DNA from: an uncultured Alphaproteobacteria bacterium
GTDB lineage: Bacteria; Pseudomonadota; Alphaproteobacteria; HIMB59; GCA-002718135
Reading direction: 5' to 3'
Length of the DNA: 58,128 nt
NCBI GenBank assembly: GCA_902560725.1
Contig: CACEMR010000006.1
Span: 10,001 to 68,128 of the forward strand
Part shown: positions 49,432-58,128 of the stretch, piece by piece
Numbering within the stretch: position 1 is the stretch's first letter
How the letters are laid out: each line of letters begins with the position of its first letter
Translations under genes and position numbers: made by a program
The notes under the pieces: generated by a model
What the model was told of the DNA's origin: nothing
What the model saw: only the letters and a program-made list of their open reading frames with translations
Database searches by the model: none

Positions 49432-49890
49432 TTACTTATCGATTATCCAAACAGTACCATCTGGTTTAATTACACCTTTTGTTAAAATAAAATTACAATA
49501 TGGTCGTCTTTCACTAGTTGTAATGTAAGCATATGTTGATCTTGATTGCTTGTAAAATTCTTGTCTTTCATATGATCCAATGTTCCAATGATCACCTGAT
49601 ACTTCCTTAATAGCTTCGATTACTTCTTTATTAGCATCATTAATTTCATCTGGTTGATTATCGACTTCCATACGATGAACAGCTGAATCAACAAAACTAT
49701 CTAATGGGAAGACAGATAAAACTGCTTTTATCACAGTTGTCATGTCTAGCCCATCTAATCGATGAACTCTATTATGATTTGAATGAGCAGGATAATTAAT
49801 ATCAGATATGACCAGTCTATCACCATGGCCCATCTCACGAAGTGTTTTTAAAATATCAGGACTTAAAATAGGATCAACGTTAATTAACAT
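49432..49890 (-). CDS. rbsD: RbsD/FucU-family sugar mutarotase
   Basis: The 152-residue protein has the RbsD/FucU motifs: GHGDRLVISDINYPAHS at the active site and a C-terminal ERRPYCNFILTKGVI. The family interconverts pyranose and furanose or anomeric forms. FucU-like and RbsD-like branches are close; the kinase and deoC context favours a ribose or deoxyribose mutarotase. It starts 12 bases after the ALDH gene. Confidence 0.85.
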   Translation of the reverse strand: MLINVDPILSPDILKTLREMGHGDRLVISDINYPAHSNHNRVHRLDGLDMTTVIKAVLSVFPLDSFVDSAVHRMEVDNQPDEINDANKEVIEAIKEVSGDHWNIGSYERQEFYKQSRSTYAYITTSERRPYCNFILTKGVIKPDGTVWIIDK

Positions 49891-49902
49891 ATTTTTAGTA
49901 TA

Positions 49903-52263
49903 TCACTCTCCGTATGGGATCCAAATATTTTTTACTTGAGTACTGTGATGTAAAAACTCTTGTAAAAAACTATCATCGTTAGAAGACCAATCAAGATTTT
50001 TTGATTGTGGACACCAACTTCTCTTTAAATTTGATGTTGTGCTTTGAGTAATTTTAAGACGTTCATTATTATTTTCACTAAAATACCAAATACCATCTAT
50101 ATTTTCGTGTTCAGCTATAATTTTATTTAAACTATTTTGTTTAGTTGTAAGAATATTAATATATCCAGCTGGAACATCGGAAGTTTCAAGTAATTGATAT
50201 AATTCTGTTGCTAAGAGGGAAGTTGTTTGACCTGGAACAATAATATTAGCATTACCAGCTGCAAAATTTGCTCCTAAAGTTGTTATTAAGCTTAAAAGTG
50301 GAAAATCATCATTTAAAATATTTGCCACTACACCAATTGGTTCTTTAACAGCTAATGTTAAACCTCTTATAGGAGGATTATGAATGGATCCTTCAAACTT
50401 ATCAGCCATAGCTCCATAATAAAATAATCGCTCAATTGATTGATCAAATTCTTTATCAGCATCTTTTTGAGAAATTCCTATTAAAGATGATAGTAAGTTG
50501 GAAAAGGTATTTTTTCTGTCTTGTAAATTCTCAGCTAAGTAATAAAGAATTTGAGCTCTATTAAAGTTAGTAGAAGATTTGCTAACTGCCTTAGATGCAG
50601 CCTCAACAGTATCTCTTACATCTTTACGATTGGCATTTGGAACATCACAAATAAAATTATTTTTAGAGTCATAAGAAGAAAAAGAATAACCACTATCAGG
50701 TCTTTTCTGTTTACCGCCAATATATAATTTTGGTGTCCTATCTATAGAATTAGATGATTGAACTTTAGATAATTTCTTTACTCTATTTGATTTATATCTA
50801 GGCAATGGTAACTTTGAATATGCTCTTATGCCTTCCGCACCACCTTCTCTTCCAAAACCACTTTCTTTGTAACCTCCAAAGCCACATGCAGCATCAAATA
50901 AATTTGTAGAATTTATCCAGATCACTCCAGCTTTTACTTTGGGAGCAATATCTAACGCTAAGTTAATATTTTCAGACCAAATACTTGCGGCAAGTCCGTA
51001 TGGAGTATTATTAGCAATTGAAACTGCTTCACTTGGTGTTCTAAATGTCATTGTTGTTAAAACTGGTCCAAATATTTCTACTTGAGCAATAAAAGAAGAT
51101 GGAGTTACATTAGTAAACAATGAAGGAGGATAAAATAAACCATTTGTTGGACAAGACCATGAAGGCTGCCATAATTTATTGCCATCTTTTTGTGCTTTAT
51201 TTACTATAGAATTAATTTTTTTAAGCTGAACTGGAGCAACTATGGCACCAATATCTATAGATTTGTCTAATGGATCTCCAACTCTTAATTTTTCCATTCT
51301 TTTCTTTAATTTTTGAATAAATTTTTTCTCAATACTTTCTTGCACAAGCAATCTTGATCCGGCACAACAAACTTGGCCTTGATTAAACCAAATTGCATCA
51401 ACAACGCCTTCAACAGCACTATCTAAGTCAGCATCTTCAAAAACAATAAAAGGAGATTTACCTCCAAGTTCCATAGTCATTTTTTTATCTGGATCGATAT
51501 TTGTTTGAATTATTTTTTTTCCAACTTCTGTTGATCCAGTAAATGCAATTTTTTTAATGTCTTTGTGTGATGTTATAAGTTCACCAGTAGAACCATCTCC
51601 TGTAATAATATTAATTACACCACTTGGAATTTTTGCTTTTTGGCAAAGTTCAGCAAAGTATAATGCAGTAAGAGAAGTATATTCTGCTGGTTTTAGTACT
51701 ACTGTGTTTCCAAGAGCAATTGCTGGTGCAATTTTCCAAGCTAACATTAATAAAGGAAAGTTCCATGGTATAATTTGCCCAACAACACCAATTGAATTAT
51801 CAGAATTATTTATATTTCTAGCAGCCCAACCAGCATGATAATAAAAATGTCTTGAAACAAGTGGTATATCAATATCTCTTGTCTCTCTTATTGGCTTCCC
51901 GTTATCAATAGTCTCTAAAACGGAAATAAACCTGGAATTTTTTTGAATAAGACGGGCTAGTGCATATAAATATTTTGATCGCTTAAAAGAGGATAATTTA
52001 GCCCATTTAACATGAGCTTTTTTTGCAGCATTTACTGCTAAATTAACATCTTTTTTAGAGGCTATAGAAAGTGAAGCAATTTTTTTATTGGTAGAAGGAT
52101 TAATAATATTTATATTTTTTGAACTAGAAGATTTTACAAATTTACCATTTATAAAAAGGTTATTGGGGTTTTTTAAATTTTTTATCCAACTATTTACTTC
52201 ATTGCTATCTTCAGGAGCTGGTCCATAAGAAATATTTTGAAAATTTTTAATGACCTTATTCAT
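49903..52263 (-). CDS. double-length aldehyde dehydrogenase
   Basis: The 786-residue protein is a tandem ALDH. The N-terminal copy is complete, with IIPWNFPLLMLAWK, FTGSTEVGK, ELGGKSP with the catalytic Glu region, and GQVCCAGS with the active-site Cys. From about residue 505 a second, shorter ALDH-like domain starts with LYIGGKQKRPDSG and appears to lack the Cys motif. It would oxidise the acetaldehyde released by DeoC, whose gene lies one base upstream. Pairing of this double ALDH with deoC recurs in alphaproteobacteria. Confidence 0.88.
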   Translation of the reverse strand: MNKVIKNFQNISYGPAPEDSNEVNSWIKNLKNPNNLFINGKFVKSSSSKNINIINPSTNKKIASLSIASKKDVNLAVNAAKKAHVKWAKLSSFKRSKYLYALARLIQKNSRFISVLETIDNGKPIRETRDIDIPLVSRHFYYHAGWAARNINNSDNSIGVVGQIIPWNFPLLMLAWKIAPAIALGNTVVLKPAEYTSLTALYFAELCQKAKIPSGVINIITGDGSTGELITSHKDIKKIAFTGSTEVGKKIIQTNIDPDKKMTMELGGKSPFIVFEDADLDSAVEGVVDAIWFNQGQVCCAGSRLLVQESIEKKFIQKLKKRMEKLRVGDPLDKSIDIGAIVAPVQLKKINSIVNKAQKDGNKLWQPSWSCPTNGLFYPPSLFTNVTPSSFIAQVEIFGPVLTTMTFRTPSEAVSIANNTPYGLAASIWSENINLALDIAPKVKAGVIWINSTNLFDAACGFGGYKESGFGREGGAEGIRAYSKLPLPRYKSNRVKKLSKVQSSNSIDRTPKLYIGGKQKRPDSGYSFSSYDSKNNFICDVPNANRKDVRDTVEAASKAVSKSSTNFNRAQILYYLAENLQDRKNTFSNLLSSLIGISQKDADKEFDQSIERLFYYGAMADKFEGSIHNPPIRGLTLAVKEPIGVVANILNDDFPLLSLITTLGANFAAGNANIIVPGQTTSLLATELYQLLETSDVPAGYINILTTKQNSLNKIIAEHENIDGIWYFSENNNERLKITQSTTSNLKRSWCPQSKNLDWSSNDDSFLQEFLHHSTQVKNIWIPYGE

Positions 52264-52264
52264 T

Positions 52265-53209
52265 TTATCCTATCGCTAATTTTTCTTTATTTGCATATCT
52301 TCCACTTGTATAATGGTATAGCTGTCTTTCAATATCAATTAATAAACTAGAGGCACCAATTCGCAATAATTTAGGATTTATCCATTCAAATCCTAATTCT
52401 TCGGCAACTAATATTAGAAATTCTAAAACTGACTTAGATGTTGATATGCCACCTGCTGGCTTGAAACCAATTTTCTTACCCGTTTTGGAATAAAAATCCC
52501 TTATCATTCTAAGCATTACAAGACTATTATTTAAATTTGCATTTGTACTTTCTTTACCTGTTGAAGTTTTAATAAAATCAGCTCCTGCCATCATACAAAC
52601 CAATGATGCCTTTGCCACATTTCGAAGCGTTTCAAGATCACCAACACCAAGAATAGCTTTTACTTTTGTTTTACCTGCTGTATTTTTAAAACTTCTTACC
52701 TCATCATATAATTTTTTCCAATCATTCTGTAAAACATAACCTCTATTGATAACAATATCAATTTCATCAGCGCCATCTTTAATTGAGTCAGTAATTTCCT
52801 TCTTTCTTGTTGCATATGAAGATAATCCTGCTGGAAAACCAGTTGATACTGCAGCTATTGGTAATTGACTTTGTAATAATTTCTTACAATCCTTTATAAG
52901 ATGGTGGTAAACACAAACAGCTCCAACTTTCACAGAGTTTTTTTCTAAACCAAGATCATTTAATATATAATTATCTACAGGGTTTAATGCTTTATTGCAT
53001 AATCTCTCAACTTTCCCAAATGTATCATCCCCACTTAAAGTTGTTAAATCAATTAGAGTAACAGCTTTTAGTAACCAAGCAACTTGAAATTCTTTTTTTA
53101 CTGTTCTTCTTTTAGTCAATGTTGTAGTTCTTCTCTCCACAGCACTTAAATTAATTTGAACGTTATCGATCCAACTAGTATCTAAATTATAAAAATCTTT
53201 ATTATTCAT
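52265..53209 (-). CDS. deoC: deoxyribose-phosphate aldolase
   Basis: The 314-residue class I aldolase has the Schiff-base lysine in DFIKTSTGKE and the second lysine in IGFKPAGGIST. It cleaves deoxyribose-5-phosphate to acetaldehyde and glyceraldehyde-3-phosphate. It sits between gpsA and the ALDH gene with 2- and 1-base gaps, so all are one unit. Confidence 0.93.
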   Translation of the reverse strand: MNNKDFYNLDTSWIDNVQINLSAVERRTTTLTKRRTVKKEFQVAWLLKAVTLIDLTTLSGDDTFGKVERLCNKALNPVDNYILNDLGLEKNSVKVGAVCVYHHLIKDCKKLLQSQLPIAAVSTGFPAGLSSYATRKKEITDSIKDGADEIDIVINRGYVLQNDWKKLYDEVRSFKNTAGKTKVKAILGVGDLETLRNVAKASLVCMMAGADFIKTSTGKESTNANLNNSLVMLRMIRDFYSKTGKKIGFKPAGGISTSKSVLEFLILVAEELGFEWINPKLLRIGASSLLIDIERQLYHYTSGRYANKEKLAIG

Positions 53210-53211
53210 TG

Positions 53212-54177
53212 CTAGATTTTTTCATCTCTTAATGGCCTATTTAAAAGTTTAATTAGTTCTTCTTTTAAATCATACTTATTATAAAGTATATTATAGACAG
53301 ACTCCATTATTGGCATTTCAATATTATTTTTTTTTGAAATATTATAAACTGCCTCAACAGTATAATATCCCTCAGTTACTTCTTGAGATTGGATTAAATC
53401 TGAAAAATTTTCATATTTTGATGAAGCAATCTTAATTCCAAATTGCGTGTTTCTAGAACTATGTGATCCACATGTTAAAATTAAATCACCAAGTCCAGAT
53501 AAACCAAATAATGTATTTTTATTTGCTTTGAATTTTTCAGCAAATCTTGTCATTTCTACAAATGATCTTGATATTAATGCACTTTTAGCATTTTCACCTA
53601 AATTTAATCCTTCTGCAATTCCTGAAGCTATAGCATAAATATTTTTTAATGCTCCTCCTATTAGGTCTGAAGAATAATACATTCTAAAATTTTTACTTGT
53701 TATTAGTTCTGATATTTTATCAAAATCTTTTTTTTTCTCAGTAGCTAGAGTAACTGCAGTAGGTAAATTTTGAGATACTTCACTTGAAAATGATGGACCA
53801 GATAATACACTTATCGTTTTATAATTTGTTAATTCATTAATTACTTCAGTTAAAAATTTTGAGGAAGAAATTTCAATTCCTTTTGAACATAAAATAATAT
53901 TTTTTATTTTATTTATTTTTAACTCTTGAAAAACTTCTCTAATTTTCTGAGCTGGCAAGGCAATGAAAAGAAATGTTACATCTGTAAAATCACTTAATGA
54001 AGAAGTAGCTGATACGTTTTCATTAAATGAGCTATATTTTAATTTTGGATTTATTTTATGCTCATTGATTGATTTTACGATATTTTCATCCCGAGCATAT
54101 ATTATTACTTTATGCTGACTTAAAATTCTAGCAAGTGCACTGCCCCATACTCCTCCACCTAGAATTCCTATTGTCAT
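53212..54177 (-). CDS. gpsA: glycerol-3-phosphate dehydrogenase (NAD(P)+)
   Basis: The 321-residue enzyme has the N-terminal cofactor site GILGGGVWGSALA and the LIGGALKNIYAIASGIAEGL segment with the catalytic lysine. It makes glycerol-3-phosphate for phospholipids from dihydroxyacetone phosphate. ATG at 54177 is used because the family starts close to the nucleotide site; a TTG at 54204 is weaker. It is the first gene of the deoC unit, an unusual position for gpsA. Confidence 0.92.
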   Translation of the reverse strand: MTIGILGGGVWGSALARILSQHKVIIYARDENIVKSINEHKINPKLKYSSFNENVSATSSLSDFTDVTFLFIALPAQKIREVFQELKINKIKNIILCSKGIEISSSKFLTEVINELTNYKTISVLSGPSFSSEVSQNLPTAVTLATEKKKDFDKISELITSKNFRMYYSSDLIGGALKNIYAIASGIAEGLNLGENAKSALISRSFVEMTRFAEKFKANKNTLFGLSGLGDLILTCGSHSSRNTQFGIKIASSKYENFSDLIQSQEVTEGYYTVEAVYNISKKNNIEMPIMESVYNILYNKYDLKEELIKLLNRPLRDEKI

Positions 54178-54317
54178 AAATTTTGTCTTTATCTGGTGAG
54201 ACAAATGAAGTCAATTTATGCTTTTTGGCTGAAATTATGGATATTTTTTGAAAAAAACTGCATGATTGATTTTTGTAACTAGTATATGAGTGAAATTATT
54301 AAAAAGTATACTTTTTT

Positions 54318-54322
54318 GGAGG
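54318..54322 (+). promoter_or_regulatory. strong ribosome binding site of livK
   Basis: GGAGG lies four bases before the ATG at 54327. Few genes in this window have such a clear site, suggesting strong expression of the binding protein. No convincing promoter could be read in 54205-54317. Confidence 0.65.
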
Positions 54323-54326
54323 AAAT

Positions 54327-55509
54327 ATGAAAAAATTACTTCTAGCTGTTATTGTAAGTTTGTCGACTGTATCGACTGCTTCATTAGCAGAAATTAAAGT
54401 AGGAATTATTCTTGGTTTTACAGGACCAATTGAATCTTTAACTCCTGCTATGAGAGATGGTGCGAGAATGGCATTTGATGAAGCATCAAACTCTGGAAAC
54501 CTATTAGGTGGTGAATCAATTACTATCTTAGAGGCTGACTCAACTTGTGTTGACTCTGCCGCTGCAACTGCAGCTGCTGAAGGATTAGTAGCTGATGGTG
54601 TAACTGCTATAATGGGTGCTGACTGTTCAGGTGTAACAGGTGCAATCAATGCTAACGTTGCTGTACCAAACGGTATCATAATGGTATCTCCATCAGCAAC
54701 ATCTCCTGGTCTAAGTAGTGTTCCTGATAATGGAACTTTTTGGCGTACAGCTCCATCTGATGCAAAGGGTGGTCAAGTATTAGCTAAACTTGCTCTTAGT
54801 AGAGGAATTGAAAGCATTGCTGTAACTTATACAAACAATGACTACGGAAAAGGTCTTGCAGAAGTTTTTGAAAAATCATTCGCTTCTGGCGGGGGGGACA
54901 ATTACGGCTTCTGCTTCTCACGAAGATGGTAAAGCTGATTATTCTTCAGAAGTTGGTGTTCTTGCATCAGCGGGTGGAGATGCTCTTCTAGTTATTGGTT
55001 ATATCGATGATGGTGGAAAAGGAATGATTGAAGCATCTTTAGACTCAGGTGCATTTGATTTATTTGTTCTATCAGATGGTATGATTGGTCAATCAATCGT
55101 AGATAACATTGGTGCAGATTTAGAAGGTTCATTTGGTTCTATGCCAGGTGCAATTTCTAAAGGGTCAGCAAAGTTTGGTGAATTAGCAGCTGCTCAAGGC
55201 ATGGATGGAAGTGCTCCATATGTTGGAGAGTCTTATGATGCTGCAGCTATAATTGCTCTTGCAATTCAAGCTGGTGGATCTGCTGATAAGCAATCAATCT
55301 TAAACAATATTAGTAAAGTATCTAATGCTCCAGGTATTGTAATTAACCCTGGTCAATTATCATACGGCTTACAAATGTTAGCTGCTGGTAAAGATATTGA
55401 CTACCAAGGTGCTACAGACGTAGAATTTAATGCGTTTGGTGATGCAGCTGGTGCATTTAAAGAGTTAGAAGTTAGTGGTGGTGAATTCGTTACTGTTGGC
55501 GCTCTTTAA
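54327..55509 (+). CDS. livK: branched-chain amino-acid-type ABC substrate-binding protein (frameshifted in this sequence)
   Basis: The intact product would be about 393 residues, a periplasmic binding protein with a signal peptide (cleavage after SLA near residue 21) and a LivK-type Peripla_BP_6 fold. A run of seven G at 54891-54897 shifts the frame: the first part stops at 54932, and the second continues in the +1 frame to 55509. Removing one G restores a normal product through the SGG-TITASASHEDGKADY region. A sequencing error in the homopolymer or a recent mutation are both possible; the sequence on either side is well conserved and the SD is strong. It faces livM and livH. Confidence 0.85.
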
Positions 55510-55531
55510 TACTTAATAATTATATTAATTT

Positions 55532-55558
55532 AACCCCAGCTTTTAGCTGGGGTTTTTT
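55532..55558 (+). terminator. Rho-independent terminator after livK
   Basis: A 10-base perfect stem (AACCCCAGCT with AGCTGGGGTT) with a TTT loop is followed by a T tract, 23 bases after the livK stop. On the minus strand there is no T tract, so it works one way only. It is the clearest terminator in the window. Confidence 0.93.
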
Positions 55559-55581
55559 ATTAAATATTAACAATATTTTAA

Positions 55582-56955
55582 TCAAGAATGTCTAATTTTT
55601 TCAGGTATAATCCCTTTAGGACGATATCGTAAAATTAATAATAATATTATTCCCATAAATAAATACCTAAAATAGGGAACACTATCTAATAAATGTAATT
55701 TCAAAGCATTTGTGGGTTCTAAACCTGCTGTTAATTGATTAATAATAAATGTTGTAAGTGGTGCAGCTTCAATCCAAGAAAACCAAATAACAAAACCACC
55801 AAATATAGCTCCTAGATTATTTCCACTTCCACCAACAATAACCATAATCCATATAATAAAAGTAAAACGAAGTGGTCTATATCCAGATGGGGTAAATAGC
55901 CCGTCTAAAGTGACTAACATTGCTCCTGCGACACCCACTATAGCTGCTCCAATAACAAAAATTATTAAATGTTGTTTGACAACATCTTTGCCCATTGCAT
56001 TTGCAGCCGTTTCATTATCTCTAATTGCTCTCATCATTCGACCCCAAGGGGATAATTGAGCCTTATTAGCAAAATAAAAAATTATCAGCATGACAATAAG
56101 AAATAAAATGGCATATGATAATTTTACAAAGATTCCTGAACCGTCGATAATAAGGTTATTTAAAAATTGCTGTTTCTCAGTTGGATCTATGATGTTATTT
56201 AACTTTGATGAATTTAGATAAGTTACCAAATTAATAAACCAATCAGTATTTTGTAAATCAATTTCATAGGGAACTGGTCTTTTTAAACCAATAACATTTT
56301 TAACTCCTCTTGATAACCATTCTTCATGTTTTAAAACACTGACAACTATTTCAGAAATACCAAGGGTAACAATAGCAAGATAATCTGATCTTAATCCAAG
56401 AGCTACTTTACCAATGATAAATGCGACCCCTGCTGCAAAAAACCCTCCAACAATCCATGAGAATATTATTGGGAGCCCTAACCCACCAAGAAAACCTGCA
56501 ATGGCTGGATTAATATCTTCAATATTATCAGTAGCGTTTAAATAAAAGTGTCTAATTACTAAAATACCAAAAAAAATTACTATCGTATTTAAAAGATATC
56601 TATTCTTTTTTTGTTTTACAATTTTATTAATATACATGACTGCAATAACTAATATGACAAGTAAAATAAAACTAATACCTAATCCTCTTCCTCCAACTTG
56701 CCATGACTCTGTAATAGGAGGATAAGAAACAATCACAGCAGCTAATCCACCCATAGCAAGAAAACCCATGACACCAAAATTTATAACTCCAGCATAACCC
56801 CAAGAAATATTAACACCCATTGTCATAATGGCTGAAATAATACACATATTTAAAATTACTAAACTAACTGACCAACCTTGAATAATGCCTACAAAAATAA
56901 ACAGGGAAATCATGATGGCAATAGCGACCCATTCGAATCTCTCAAACTTAATCAT
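55582..56955 (-). CDS. livM: branched-chain amino-acid ABC permease LivM
   Basis: The 457-residue membrane protein has the LivM signature: SWGYAGVINFGVMGFLAMGG near the N-terminus, a KVALGLRSDYLAIVTLGISEI segment, RAIRDNETAANAMG (the EAA-like loop), and GGSGNNLGAIFGG. It is longer than many LivM. It forms the permease with LivH, overlapping it by 4 bases. Confidence 0.92.
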   Translation of the reverse strand: MIKFERFEWVAIAIMISLFIFVGIIQGWSVSLVILNMCIISAIMTMGVNISWGYAGVINFGVMGFLAMGGLAAVIVSYPPITESWQVGGRGLGISFILLVILVIAVMYINKIVKQKKNRYLLNTIVIFFGILVIRHFYLNATDNIEDINPAIAGFLGGLGLPIIFSWIVGGFFAAGVAFIIGKVALGLRSDYLAIVTLGISEIVVSVLKHEEWLSRGVKNVIGLKRPVPYEIDLQNTDWFINLVTYLNSSKLNNIIDPTEKQQFLNNLIIDGSGIFVKLSYAILFLIVMLIIFYFANKAQLSPWGRMMRAIRDNETAANAMGKDVVKQHLIIFVIGAAIVGVAGAMLVTLDGLFTPSGYRPLRFTFIIWIMVIVGGSGNNLGAIFGGFVIWFSWIEAAPLTTFIINQLTAGLEPTNALKLHLLDSVPYFRYLFMGIILLLILRYRPKGIIPEKIRHS

Positions 56956-57965
56956 AAAACTCTTCCTTTAAATATACCAGATGGTCTAATTAATAAGACG
57001 ATAACTAAAATTGAAAATGACACAGCAAATTTATAATCTGTTGAGAGTAATTGAACCAATCCTGTTGGCTCTAAAGGACTTGGAAGTAAATATACAAAAA
57101 ATTTCTTATAGGCATAAGTTACCATAATTTCAGAAAAAGCAATTACATAACCCCCAACAACTGCACCAAAAGGATTGCCTATCCCTCCAACAATGGCTGA
57201 GGCAAAAATAGGTAATACAAGATTTAGATAAATGATTGGTTTATAACTTTTATCTAAACCATAGAGAGTACCAGCTACACAAGCTAGAACACCTACGATT
57301 ATCCATGTTGTAAAGACTACTCTGTCAGGATTAATACCTGATAATAATGCTAAATCTTCGTTATCAGAAAATGCTCGCATAGATTTTCCTGTTTTTGTTT
57401 TTTGTAAAAACCAAAAAGTAAATGTTAGCAAAGCAATAGTTATTAATATTGTTATCACTTGAGAAGATTTTAATGCTAATCCTTCATTTAAACCGGTCAT
57501 GACTTTAAATTGTTTTGCCTTCATTATAAATTTTTGACCATCTGAAAATTTTATTGTTTCTGTTCCAATAATAATTCTAATTATTGCGTTAATAACAAAC
57601 ATTACTCCAATCGAGACCATTGCTAAAACAACTGGAACACTTTTTTGATATCTATAGTATTGAAAAACAAACTTATCTGAAATAATGCATAAGATTATAG
57701 TCGCTACTATTCCAATAGGTAATGCTAATAAAGCTGTTGGAAAGATGCCTAAGTTAATATTTTGTGATTGAAAAAACCAAGTAAACAATATTGTTATCAT
57801 AGCTCCAAAAGACATAATTTCTCCATGTGCAAAATTTGCAAAACGAAGAATTGCGTATACAAAAGTTACACCTAATGCTCCAAGTGCTAATTGGGAGCCA
57901 TAAGATATTCCAGGAATAATAATAAAATTAAGAAGTACAACAATGGAGTTTAAAAAATCTATCAT
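56952..57965 (-). CDS. livH: branched-chain amino-acid ABC permease LivH
   Basis: The 337-residue permease has YGSQLALGALGVTFVYAILRFANFAHG at the N-terminus, RAFSDNEDLALLSGI and VVGGIGNPFGAVVGG. It pairs with LivM. A GGAGG ribosome site sits inside the last codons of livF, giving coupling. Confidence 0.92.
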   Translation of the reverse strand: MIDFLNSIVVLLNFIIIPGISYGSQLALGALGVTFVYAILRFANFAHGEIMSFGAMITILFTWFFQSQNINLGIFPTALLALPIGIVATIILCIISDKFVFQYYRYQKSVPVVLAMVSIGVMFVINAIIRIIIGTETIKFSDGQKFIMKAKQFKVMTGLNEGLALKSSQVITILITIALLTFTFWFLQKTKTGKSMRAFSDNEDLALLSGINPDRVVFTTWIIVGVLACVAGTLYGLDKSYKPIIYLNLVLPIFASAIVGGIGNPFGAVVGGYVIAFSEIMVTYAYKKFFVYLLPSPLEPTGLVQLLSTDYKFAVSFSILVIVLLIRPSGIFKGRVL

Positions 57966-57969
57966 TTTA

Positions 57970-58128
57970 TTAGCCTCCTAGAAATGACTTTCTTACTTCT
58001 GGATTATTTAAAAGTTCTTTCCCTGAACCTTCTCGGCTATTTTTTCCATTCACTAGAACATATCCTCTATCCGCAATACTAAGAGCTTGTTTGGCATTTT
58101 GCTCAACCATTAATATACCTACACCTGT
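57970..58128 (-). CDS. livF: branched-chain amino-acid ABC ATP-binding protein LivF (3' end only)
   Basis: The minus strand encodes 52 C-terminal residues, beginning TGVGILMVEQNAKQALSIAD and ending RKSFLGG before TAA. This is the characteristic LivF ending (VEQN with the switch histidine position downstream, then YVLVNGK and a terminal GG). The rest is outside the window. It lies 4 bases before livH. Confidence 0.9.
   Translation of the reverse strand, partial: TGVGILMVEQNAKQALSIADRGYVLVNGKNSREGSGKELLNNPEVRKSFLGG

Noticed and set aside
54299-54679. Open frame of 126 codons antisense to livK
   Set aside because: It is a shadow of the conserved binding-protein gene; the sense signal peptide and SD are clear.

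Overview
The window is about 58 kb of AT-rich, densely packed chromosome from what looks like a streamlined marine alphaproteobacterium. The alphaproteobacterial signs are a short-helix 16S gene of about 1.49 kb, a 16S-tRNAIle-tRNAAla-23S operon, the long two-domain dCTP deaminase, the NDUFA12 and DUF2155 neighbours, and the gene order dcd-aroQ-accB-accC-aat. Intergenic gaps are mostly a few bases and several convergent gene pairs overlap. A SAR11-, HIMB59- or AEGEAN-169-type organism fits, but this is inference from style and content, not from a tree.

Layout. 1-3.5 kb: rRNA operon on the minus strand (23S cut by the left edge), with a readable promoter, boxA and pre-16S processing stem. 3.5-11.7 kb: a very AT-rich surface-glycan island with a carrier protein, an amino-acid adenylating enzyme, an AAC(3)-type N-acyltransferase, a sugar formyltransferase-like enzyme, a large putative transferase on the other strand, a DUF4910-type peptidase-like protein, an SDR and a membrane fatty-acid desaturase. 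11.7-12 kb: initiator and elongator tRNA-Met side by side. 12-13.9 kb: a YjbQ-family protein, a CMP-sugar synthetase-like protein and a second SDR. 13.9-20.4 kb: a complete SUF iron-sulfur operon (sufB-C-D-S-T-A) preceded by mnmA. 20.5-33 kb: housekeeping genes (alpha/beta hydrolase, tyrS, prfB with a programmed +1 frameshift, PBP1A, RNase E, M48 protease, dcd, aroQ, accB, accC, aat). 33-42 kb: DUF2155, NDUFA12, pyrC, a GT9 glycosyltransferase, ygfZ, an MFS transporter, a dimeric-type glycyl-tRNA synthetase, an SppA-like peptidase, polyprenyl-diphosphate synthase and a cupin/DUF6165 pair. 42-48.5 kb: rpe, a LysR regulator, a tiny basic peptide, an SbmA/BacA-like transporter, fxsA, a DapA-superfamily aldolase, uppP and an exonuclease I-like gene. 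48.5-54.2 kb: a five-gene unit gpsA-deoC-double ALDH-rbsD/fucU-rbsK. 54.3-58.1 kb: branched-chain amino-acid-type ABC transporter genes (binding protein carrying a poly-G frameshift, livM, livH, and the 3' end of livF at the right edge).

How the genes work together. The island has the parts to activate an amino acid or similar acid on a carrier protein and move it, or a formyl group, to an amino sugar of a surface glycan. The gpsA-deoC-ALDH-rbsD-rbsK unit reads as a deoxyribose salvage route: ring-form interconversion, phosphorylation, aldol cleavage to acetaldehyde and glyceraldehyde-3-phosphate, then acetaldehyde oxidation. The features most worth checking are the carrier-linked glycan acylation cassette, the GUU (rather than CUU) slip codon in prfB, a near-leaderless 27-residue basic peptide, and the poly-G frameshift in the binding protein.
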